DNA of 64,000 bases, taken from Desulfovibrio sp. Its GTDB lineage: Bacteria; Desulfobacterota; Desulfovibrionia; Desulfovibrionales; Desulfovibrionaceae. Each line of letters opens with the position of its first letter. Position 1 is the first letter of the stretch. Both the position numbers and the translations under genes were made by a program. The stretch spans positions 90,505 through 154,504 of the forward strand of contig JACQYS010000027.1 in the NCBI GenBank assembly GCA_016208105.1, in the 5' to 3' direction. Below, piece after piece: positions 58,104 to 64,000 of this stretch. The notes beneath the pieces were generated by a model. It saw nothing but the letters and a program-made list of their open reading frames with translations, did not search any database and was not told where the DNA came from.

Positions 58104-58143
58104 GGATCATGACTAGGGCAAAGAAAAAATACGCGCAAGTTGG

Positions 58144-58173
58144 TTGACAACTACGCCGTAACTGGCCTAACAC
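58144..58173 (+). promoter_or_regulatory. Promoter of the tRNA-Gln/tRNA-Glu operon
   Basis: TTGACA (58144-58149), 18 bases, TAACAC (58168-58173), ending 15 bases before the tRNA-Gln gene. Confidence 0.65.
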
Positions 58174-58188
58174 CTCTGCTCCGCGAGC

Positions 58189-58262
58189 TGGGGGATCGTC
58201 TAGCGGCAGGACTATGGACTCTGACTCCATCAACCTAGGTTCGAATCCTAGTCCCCCAGCCA
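58189..58262 (+). tRNA. tRNA-Gln (CTG anticodon)
   Basis: Acceptor TGGGGGA pairs with TCCCCCA; anticodon loop CTCTGAC gives anticodon CUG; T-arm GGTTCGAATCC is normal. CCA is encoded (58260-58262). Just upstream of tRNA-Glu in the same short operon. Confidence 0.95.
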
Positions 58263-58281
58263 AATAGTTTTTTTGTATTGC

Positions 58282-58359
58282 GTCCCCATCGTCTAGCCTG
58301 GTCCAGGACACCGGCCTTTCACGCCGATAACAGGGGTTCAAATCCCCTTGGGGACGCCA
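58282..58359 (+). tRNA. tRNA-Glu (TTC anticodon), integration site of the element
   Basis: Acceptor GTCCCCA pairs with TGGGGAC; anticodon loop CTTTCAC gives UUC; T-arm GGGGTTCAAATCCCC; CCA encoded (58357-58359). One C-A mismatch at the top of the anticodon stem (27-43). Its 3' end is the likely attachment site for the integrase-bearing element that follows. Confidence 0.95.
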
Positions 58360-58405
58360 AATGATTCTAAGAGGTTACTGAGAGAGTGGCCTCATTTGCT
58401 AGAGG

Positions 58406-58429
58406 TGGATATCCCCGCTGGATATCCCC
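58406..58429. repeat. Direct repeat TGGATATCCCC x2
   Basis: TGGATATCCCC at 58406-58416 and again at 58419-58429, with a 13-base period, between tRNA-Glu and the integrase. Short direct repeats beside an attachment site are often arm-type integrase or excisionase binding sites. Confidence 0.5.
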
Positions 58430-58431
58430 AG

Positions 58432-58462
58432 ACCCCCGGTGCGGCTACACCGGGGGTTTTTT
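58432..58462. terminator. Strong terminator between tRNA-Glu and the integrase
   Basis: Perfect 10-bp stem ACCCCCGGTG/CACCGGGGGT (58432-58441 and 58448-58457) followed by TTTTTT on the plus strand. It can end the tRNA transcript; the stem lies just past the 3' end of the integrase gene (minus strand). Confidence 0.85.
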
Positions 58463-58466
58463 AGTT

Positions 58467-59585
58467 TTAAGCTTCAGCACTCTTACGCGGGAGCACCATA
58501 ACTTTTGCGGGGCCGCGATTCCCAAGAGCGTCTTCCAATGCTTCCTTGGCGGCATCCAGCCCAAGGTCGCGGAGGTATATCTCCGTTGTCCTGGGACTCT
58601 TGTGCCTGAGGATGCGCTGAATGACGCTAACGGGGTAGCCACGGTGATAGAGGATCGTTGCTGTCAGGTGTCTAATAGCGTGGAATCCAAACCTAGGTAT
58701 CCCGGCTCGCTCGCAGAGACGGCGCATGAACTGAAGGCGTTTCCTGAAGGGGTTGCCGTAGTGCTCCACACAGAAGGGGGTTCTTTCCAGGCAGACGAAA
58801 ACGTACGGCGTATCTTTTATTGGCCGATCTTCCCACCAGTGAAGCAACTCGGCCTTCAGTTCCGCAGCGAGTGGAACCCAGTCCTGCTCGAGGTTCCCGC
58901 CTTGGCGCTTTCTGGTCCAGAGCCTGACGCGGTTGTTGGGGAAATCCACATCGGACCACTTCAGCTTGAAGACTTCCCCCCTACGAGCCGCCAGAAAGAG
59001 AAAGGTCATAAGCATCAGTCGATCCTGGCCATCTACCGAGTCCAGAACCTTGTCGAAGTTCTCAACAGGAGGAACATATCTGGGTTTTTGCACCTCCGGG
59101 AATTTTTCCACCGTTAGGATGGGGTTCCCGTCCGGAAATCCGGCGAGGTACTTCCTACCCCAGTTCCAGGCGGTGGCAAGGTTCTTACGGTCCTTGTTGG
59201 CCGCGCTGCCTGATCTCTGCTTGGCCTGCACCATCAGGTGCTGGAAGACCTTGGGTACCGTAAGCGTCTCTACGGCGCTTGCCGATGGAGCGGTCCGCAT
59301 GAGTTCCTGGAAGGCCTTCACCTTTTCCTTGTACGTGATTGGGGCGTGACGGTCTTTGGCGTAGTCCAGGTATCGGTTGGCCCAGTTGAGTAGGGTCAAG
59401 GAGGTTGTGGCGGTTGGCATCGTCGCCATCCGTCTTTTTTTCTCCTCTTCCCAGGCCACCGCTTTGCGGTACTCTGGACCGCCTTGTGGTCCGGTTCCGA
59501 ACCACTTGCTGGCTACCACTTTCTTGTCCAACTTCACCTGGCCGCGCCAACGAAGTTCGCCCCGGCGCTTGCATAATGCTGGCAT
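58467..59585 (-). CDS. Tyrosine-type site-specific integrase
   Basis: 372 residues. N-terminal arm-binding and SAM-like core-binding regions (about 1-170), then the catalytic domain: AARRGEVFKLKWSDVDFPNNRV near 200-221 (first Arg), GFHAIRHLTATILYHRG near 298-314 (HxxR), LRHKSPRTTEIYLR near 322-335 (His and nucleophile Tyr). All catalytic residues are present. ATG 59585 has AGGAG seven bases upstream. Located beside tRNA-Glu and pointing toward it, as in integrative elements. Confidence 0.92.
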   Translation of the reverse strand: MPALCKRRGELRWRGQVKLDKKVVASKWFGTGPQGGPEYRKAVAWEEEKKRRMATMPTATTSLTLLNWANRYLDYAKDRHAPITYKEKVKAFQELMRTAPSASAVETLTVPKVFQHLMVQAKQRSGSAANKDRKNLATAWNWGRKYLAGFPDGNPILTVEKFPEVQKPRYVPPVENFDKVLDSVDGQDRLMLMTFLFLAARRGEVFKLKWSDVDFPNNRVRLWTRKRQGGNLEQDWVPLAAELKAELLHWWEDRPIKDTPYVFVCLERTPFCVEHYGNPFRKRLQFMRRLCERAGIPRFGFHAIRHLTATILYHRGYPVSVIQRILRHKSPRTTEIYLRDLGLDAAKEALEDALGNRGPAKVMVLPRKSAEA

Positions 59586-59736
59586 CGAGTATCTCCTTGA
59601 TTCTGCTTTCAAAGAACCACAGGTGTCCCGGGATGACCTCGACACCGCCAAGACGATCAGCGTATTTTCTGACCGTCCTGGGGTCAATGCCGAGCATCTC
59701 GGCAACTTGTTTCGGTGTCATCGGGCGTTCGGTCAT
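59185..59736 (-). CDS. Excisionase-like helix-turn-helix protein overlapping the integrase
   Basis: The first 45 or so residues (MTPKQVAEMLGIDPRTVRKYADRLGG, then VEVIPGHLWFFESRIKEILDAS) form a MerR/Xis-type winged helix-turn-helix. The frame then stays open for about 130 more residues through the integrase gene in a different frame, where it is Arg/Gly-rich and not protein-like. Either it is a short regulator that has lost its stop codon, or it is fused to the integrase by frameshifting. I see no obvious slippery site. Start at 59736 or a GTG at 59778 is uncertain. Confidence 0.5.
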   Translation of the reverse strand: MTERPMTPKQVAEMLGIDPRTVRKYADRLGGVEVIPGHLWFFESRIKEILDASIMQAPGRTSLARPGEVGQESGSQQVVRNRTTRRSRVPQSGGLGRGEKKTDGDDANRHNLLDPTQLGQPIPGLRQRPSRPNHVQGKGEGLPGTHADRSIGKRRRDAYGTQGLPAPDGAGQAEIRQRGQQGP

Positions 59737-59858
59737 ACCTGAGGTCTTCCAAGCTTGTTCTCGCGGGGCTTCCCCCACGGTGCTTAAGCGTATTAGAAGA
59801 AGGCACGGCGGCTGTTCATGAGGGTTTAGTCAGTTGTTAATCTCCAGGAGGGCAGACA

Positions 59859-60683
59859 GTGACGGATGAGGAGAGAAATTTCAGGCACAGGGAGTTTTGG
59901 CTCTGGGAGTTTGTCCGCCGGAACGTGGGATATCGGCGTGACTACGACGCTTTCGTCCAAATCTGGGAGCAGTTCACTCCCATCAAAAACTACCGCAGGG
60001 GAGATATCTTCGCCACTTTGGTGACACTTCAGGGTCTCGCGAACCTGGATTTAGTGGAGCCAACCAAGCGGGACAAGATTCACGCCCACTTCCCGAGCAT
60101 CACCACGGCAATAAGCGGGTTTGCTGAAAAATATGGCCGTAGCCCGAAGGATTATACTGAGGGTCACGAGGCGGAGGAGATTCTTGTGGCACTCCTTGCG
60201 GGTGACGAGTCCATTCTCGACAATTACACAGATTATGAACAACGCCCCGTGGCAACCGAGCATGAGGAACTCGGCAGCGGCAAGGTACAGTTGGTGATAG
60301 ACCTCGGTAGGAACCTGGACATGATCTTAAAGGAGGTTACGGCCATCTACTATGACTGCAAATATCAGGACCCAGAGGCAAAACTACGCCGGGAGATAGG
60401 CCAAGCACGGGAAGAATGTGTTCGGCAAGCGATCAAAGAGCAAGGCGGCCGACTGCGGGCGGCCAACCTCCCGAGGGCCTGCGGACTATGTATATACGAC
60501 CAGCAAGTGGCCAATCCAGGAGAATCACTTCATGCCATCACGAAGCAGTTTCTCGACAAATTCGAGGCTCAGTTGGGGCTGATCCCTGGGCAGCGCTCGT
60601 TGTTCGATGTCAAACGCCTATCCGATCTGTACAAGGTGATCCAATCTTCGGTGGACCAGATTCAGTTCAAGCCGTTGACCTAA
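59859..60683 (+). CDS. Element-encoded protein with DUF6499-like N-terminus
   Basis: 274 residues. N-terminal REFWLWEFVRRNVGYRRDYDAF near 10-31 resembles the 'transcriptional regulator domain' (DUF6499) seen in mobile elements; this is from memory. The middle contains IAT-like and LVIDLGRNLDMILKEVTAIYYDC (about 145-168), and the C-terminus is helical (SLFDVKRLSDLYKVIQSSVDQIQF). A short Cys pair (CGLC) lies near residue 210. GTG start has AGGAGG seven bases upstream. Function unknown. Confidence 0.6.
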   Translation: MTDEERNFRHREFWLWEFVRRNVGYRRDYDAFVQIWEQFTPIKNYRRGDIFATLVTLQGLANLDLVEPTKRDKIHAHFPSITTAISGFAEKYGRSPKDYTEGHEAEEILVALLAGDESILDNYTDYEQRPVATEHEELGSGKVQLVIDLGRNLDMILKEVTAIYYDCKYQDPEAKLRREIGQAREECVRQAIKEQGGRLRAANLPRACGLCIYDQQVANPGESLHAITKQFLDKFEAQLGLIPGQRSLFDVKRLSDLYKVIQSSVDQIQFKPLT

Positions 60684-60802
60684 AGAAACATTCCTCCTCC
60701 GGAGATTATCGTCTCAACTAACCTCCCGTTATTTTCACGCACGCTCCTGAGAAGAGAAGCGTCACGCTCCCTAGGGAGCGAATAACTTCTCCGGAGGAAG
60801 CA
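60684..60802. promoter_or_regulatory. Palindrome-rich control or replication region before the primase gene
   Basis: Contains CTCCGGAG twice (60697-60704 and 60789-60796) within longer matching inverted arms (60691-60709 and 60782-60799), and a perfect 16-base palindrome CGCTCCCTAGGGAGCG at 60765-60780. The second CTCCGGAG overlaps the ribosome site of the primase gene. It could be an operator for autoregulation or the element's replication origin. Confidence 0.55.
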
Positions 60803-63800
60803 ATGAAGCTTCATCAATTTCTTACGGCGCTTTGGGGATCACCGCCCCCTCAAGGAGCGCTCAACATCTGGCGCAAGGCGGACAAATCAACCCAGAGCTT
60901 TGCCCTGCCAGACGAATTCGCGCAGATTGGCTCGCTTATTCAACAAACAGGCACAAGCCCCAACGATTTGTATCATCAGGTAGGGCTCCAAGCGCAAAAG
61001 ACAGGCGCAGCCAGTCGCGGCACCGCCGATACCTGCGTAGCTATCCCCGGTTTCTGGATGGACATAGACATCCTGGGCTCTGGGCATAAGGCAACAGAAC
61101 TCCCACCCGACCAAGACGCGGCCATGGCTCTTCTTGATGAGTTCCCTCTGCCCCCGTCGCTGATCATCCACAGTGGGGGTGGGCTCCAGGTGTATTGGCT
61201 CTTCTCCTCTCCGTGGGTATTCGCGTCCCAAGCGGACCGCGATGAGGCTCAGTCGCTCTCCAAGAACACGCAGGCGGCCCTGCTGAAATTAGCACAAGGC
61301 CATGGATGGAAGCTGGATAACACCAGCGATCTAGTTCGCTTGCTCCGCATCCCTGGCACCTTCAACGCGAAGGACCCGTCTAACCTGCGTGAAGTACGTG
61401 TCCTTTGCTACGAACCAGAGCGTCGTTACACTCCAGAGGACTTCGAGCAGTTCGTTCCGGTAGCTAGTCCAGTGTGTGCCGCAACAACACAAGTCCCCAC
61501 GGTAGTTGTGCCGCGCCCGGCATCACTGCTTTCCCCGTCTGCGGATGGCAAGTTGATCCTTGAGCATTGTGCCTGGATGGCCCACTGTCGCGATGACGCA
61601 GCTTCCCTCCCTGAACCTGAGTGGTATGCCATGCTCTCCGTTGTAGCGGCTTGCGAGAATGGCCGCGAATTCGCTCATGCGCTCAGCAGCCCTCACTCGG
61701 GATACAGCCAGTCTGAGACCGACAGGAAGTTCGAGCACGCAAGGATCACCGCTGGCCCTCGCACCTGCGACAATATTCGCACCCAACTCAATGGCGCGGC
61801 CTACTGTGATGCCTGCGTCTTCTCGGATTTCGTGAAAAGCCCCGTCGTGTTGGGGAGCAATCCGGATAGGACCAAAGCCCTTCTTGACGTCGCGAGCGGG
61901 CTCACGGCTGTCCATGTCAACCCGGCGAGCGCCTTCAACGAGGATTTTGTGGCGGCCATGGCCATGATGTCTAGGCAGGACCCGGCGCTTTTCAGCAAAG
62001 TCCGGGCGGTTCTTGCGAAAATGGGCGTGGCAGTTCGTAGGCTGGACCAGATGATTCAGGCTCATGCGGCCCACGCTTCTCACTACCTGATCCAGGGGGG
62101 CGAACTATACTTTGACCGTGGTAGCGGGATCACCACCAAAATCGCTAATTTCGTGGCAGAGATCACTGAGGAAGAAGCTCATGATGACGGCCTGACCGTA
62201 AACCGCAGCTACCGAATTCGAGGCACGGCAGCTGACGGCTCCCTGCTAGGTGACATCTCCATCCCTTGCGCCGATTATCCGGCTATGACCTGGGTGGATG
62301 AGCAGTTCGGGCATCGCGCCATCATCACTCCGAACTGCCAGGCGCATATGGTGGCTGCAATCAAGTACCTCAGCCTCAACAAGTGCGTCCCGTCCAAGAC
62401 AGTGTTTAAGCACACGGGTTGGCGCAACGACAAGGGCGTGTGGCGTTTTTTAACAGGTTCCGGAGCCCTCGGTGTCCATGGCCTTGATACCTCCGTGGTG
62501 GTCGATGTTGGATCGTGGGCGTCTGCCTACGCCCTGCCAGATGTTCCAGCTAACCAGCCGCAACTCCACGATGCCATGGCAAAGGCTGAAGGCCTGCTTG
62601 GCTTTCTCCCTGCCCCACTGGCCTACGCCCTGTTCAGCGCCGTGTTTCGTGCTCCTCTCGCGGAGGTCTCTCCAGTGGACTTCTCGCTTTACCTTGAGGG
62701 TAAAACCGGGAGCTTCAAATCCGAGTGCGCCGCAGTCATGCTCGGCTTCTTTGGACCGCAGTTCCATGGCAAGAGTCTGCCGGGGAGTTGGTCCAGTACG
62801 GACAACGCCCTCGTTCTCCAGGCCTTCACCTTGAAGGACATCCCTTTTGTGGTTGATGACTTCAACCCTGTGGGAACCCTGCAGGATGTAAACGCATGGC
62901 ATAGGAAAGCGGACAGAGTGTTCCGTGCTCAAGGAAACCTAGCTCCCAGGGGCCGCATGAATCAAGGTGGTTCCATGAGACCTATGACTCCCCCGCGCGG
63001 CATGATCGTCTCCACCGGTGAGGACCTGCCTAACGGTCATAGCCTCCAGGCTCGCTTGGTTATCCTACACCTCAAGCCCGGCGATGTGGATAAGACGGCT
63101 TTGAGCGCCCTCCAGGTTCATCGTGGCAATGGGCTGCTGGCCAGTGTCATGGCTGCTTTCATCCAGCACCTCGCGGGCCAGATGGGTACGCTCCCTGGTC
63201 AATTGAAGACTCTCTTCGCGCAGCTACGCGCGGAGGCGGCAAGTAAGATCAACGCGCACACCCGTACCCCGGACAACATTGCCAGCCTGGCGATTGGATA
63301 CCAGATGTACCTTGAGTTCGCCGTGCAGGTGGGCTTCATCCAGGCGCACGAGAAGCAAGTCCGTTGGGAAAAGGGCTGGCAGGCGCTGATTGATCTTGGC
63401 GCGAGCCAGGGTGGCAACCTCCAGGATGAGGACCCCATTGAACGCTTCGGCGATCTCCTGGCGTCTGCTATTCTAGGCGGCCACGGACATCTTCAGGACA
63501 AGCAAGGCAATCAGCCGTCTTCACCCCAGACCCAAGGTTGGCGAAATCATGGTGACCAGACATCTCCCTCCTGGATTCCCCAAGGTCCTCTGGTGGGCTA
63601 CATCGACGGTAACGATCTGTATCTACTGGCTGACAACGCATTTGCTGCCGTCCAGCAGCTCGCCAGGACGCAGGGAGGAGCATACCCGCTCAGCAAAGCA
63701 GGATTGATCCGCCGCCTCAAGGACGCGGGAAAAATCGTGAGCCATGACTCCAATCTGAACACCGTCCGCCTGTCTATGGGCACGGGCCGTGTACGTGTCC

Positions 63801-63925
63801 TCCACGTACACGCCGCTATGATCGGTGTAGGTACGCTCCAGACGCAGCCCGTAGCTCAGGTTAACAGCCCGTTGATTTTTACGGATTTCCTGGGGCAACT
63901 CCGAACATCACAGCTCCGGGGATGA
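60803..63925 (+). CDS. Mobile-element primase-helicase (AEP primase plus DUF927-like)
   Basis: 1040 residues. N-terminal archaeo-eukaryotic-type primase: GFWMDIDILG near 83-92 (acidic DxD metal site), SLIIHSGGGLQVYWLF near 119-134, and DLVRLLRIPGTFNAK near 177-191. Middle region (about 230-420) is Cys-containing and unrecognised. C-terminal DUF927-type ATPase: Walker A-like EGKTGSFKSECAAVML near 632 and Walker B-like IPFVVDDFNP near 681, then RMNQGGSMRPM. It would prime and unwind the element's DNA during its replication. GGAGG precedes the ATG. Codon use is more mixed than in nearby core genes. Confidence 0.82.
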   Translation: MKLHQFLTALWGSPPPQGALNIWRKADKSTQSFALPDEFAQIGSLIQQTGTSPNDLYHQVGLQAQKTGAASRGTADTCVAIPGFWMDIDILGSGHKATELPPDQDAAMALLDEFPLPPSLIIHSGGGLQVYWLFSSPWVFASQADRDEAQSLSKNTQAALLKLAQGHGWKLDNTSDLVRLLRIPGTFNAKDPSNLREVRVLCYEPERRYTPEDFEQFVPVASPVCAATTQVPTVVVPRPASLLSPSADGKLILEHCAWMAHCRDDAASLPEPEWYAMLSVVAACENGREFAHALSSPHSGYSQSETDRKFEHARITAGPRTCDNIRTQLNGAAYCDACVFSDFVKSPVVLGSNPDRTKALLDVASGLTAVHVNPASAFNEDFVAAMAMMSRQDPALFSKVRAVLAKMGVAVRRLDQMIQAHAAHASHYLIQGGELYFDRGSGITTKIANFVAEITEEEAHDDGLTVNRSYRIRGTAADGSLLGDISIPCADYPAMTWVDEQFGHRAIITPNCQAHMVAAIKYLSLNKCVPSKTVFKHTGWRNDKGVWRFLTGSGALGVHGLDTSVVVDVGSWASAYALPDVPANQPQLHDAMAKAEGLLGFLPAPLAYALFSAVFRAPLAEVSPVDFSLYLEGKTGSFKSECAAVMLGFFGPQFHGKSLPGSWSSTDNALVLQAFTLKDIPFVVDDFNPVGTLQDVNAWHRKADRVFRAQGNLAPRGRMNQGGSMRPMTPPRGMIVSTGEDLPNGHSLQARLVILHLKPGDVDKTALSALQVHRGNGLLASVMAAFIQHLAGQMGTLPGQLKTLFAQLRAEAASKINAHTRTPDNIASLAIGYQMYLEFAVQVGFIQAHEKQVRWEKGWQALIDLGASQGGNLQDEDPIERFGDLLASAILGGHGHLQDKQGNQPSSPQTQGWRNHGDQTSPSWIPQGPLVGYIDGNDLYLLADNAFAAVQQLARTQGGAYPLSKAGLIRRLKDAGKIVSHDSNLNTVRLSMGTGRVRVLHVHAAMIGVGTLQTQPVAQVNSPLIFTDFLGQLRTSQLRG

Positions 63926-64000
63926 TTTCTCCCTCGGCATCTTGAACAATTACCACCAGAGCCAGCCAGTAGCAGCCGCCGAATTGTGTGGTGAGGAGCC
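63926..64000. other. End of window, no complete gene
   Basis: The last 75 bases after the primase gene contain no recognisable feature and are cut by the window edge. The element continues beyond. Confidence 0.4.

Larger units (their letters stand above)
58467..64000. mobile_element. Left part of an integrative element at tRNA-Glu (right end outside the window)
   Basis: Integrase next to the tRNA 3' end, an excisionase-like HTH frame, an unknown regulator-like gene, a palindrome-rich intergenic region and a primase-helicase form the replication/integration end of a phage satellite, plasmid-derived island or ICE. No structural phage genes are seen in the 5.5 kb visible. Confidence 0.75.

Overview
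The window looks like a chromosomal segment of a sulfate-reducing deltaproteobacterium of the Desulfovibrionaceae (Desulfovibrio/Fundidesulfovibrio type). The reasons are the gene content and order (dnaA, dnaN, gyrB and gyrA near parA/parB; a DUF39 homocysteine-biosynthesis protein; an XXXCH-like small protein; FmdB), the fairly high GC, and a candidate selenocysteine methyltransferase, since selenoproteins are common in this group. The genus call is inference from gene content only.

Layout. 0-1.4 kb: end of a flagellar export operon (fliO-fliP-fliQ). 1.4-3.9 kb: a remnant TupA-like protein, a TRIC/YadS membrane protein, a sugar-phosphate isomerase-like protein and thioredoxin. 4.0-9.8 kb: a minus-strand operon purB-pyrE followed by three envelope genes: a Csd6/Pgp2-like L,D-transpeptidase-fold enzyme, a membrane-anchored coiled-coil protein and a Csd4/Pgp1-like M99 carboxypeptidase. 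Together the three resemble a cell-curvature module. 9.8-15 kb: FmdB, a 36-residue basic peptide, a GT-C glycosyltransferase, a Sel1 protein and the DUF39 protein. 15-27 kb: dnaA, then a histidine kinase plus BMP-type binding protein on the opposite strand, then dnaN-gyrB-gyrA. 26.8-31 kb: fluC/crcB-DUF190, a SemiSWEET, coaBC, a hypothetical protein, a nucleotide-sugar epimerase and an XXXCH-like protein; the coding strand here is richer in T and C.

31-34 kb: a perfect parS palindrome, parA, a zinc-ribbon protein on the opposite strand, and parB. Spot counts show that G/C skew on the plus strand reverses near 31 kb, from C-rich to G-rich. This places the replication origin near parS and means dnaA/dnaN/gyrBA read toward it. 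33.4-38.9 kb: hldE-type heptose kinase, then a complete Mla/MCE lipid-transport operon (STAS, permease, ATPase, MCE protein, lipoprotein) and three small genes. 38.9-48.3 kb: minus-strand translation genes (hisS-aspS-def-fmt-DUF116-rsmB, and glnS with a methyltransferase). 48.4-49.5 kb: an orphan Nif11 peptide and, divergently, an ArsM-like methyltransferase with an in-frame UGA at the position of a conserved Cys, followed by a SECIS-like hairpin. 49.6-56.5 kb: pyrB-pyrC-(degenerate nucleotidyltransferase/HD)-rlmN, an amidohydrolase and a radical SAM protein. 56.6-58.4 kb: HIT protein, IHF/HU, RlpA-SPOR lipoprotein, tRNA-Gln and tRNA-Glu.

58.4 kb to the end: the left end of an integrated element at the tRNA-Glu gene. 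It carries a tyrosine integrase, an overlapping HTH (excisionase-like) frame, an unknown regulator-like gene, a palindrome-rich control or origin region and a 1040-residue primase-helicase. Its right end lies outside the window.
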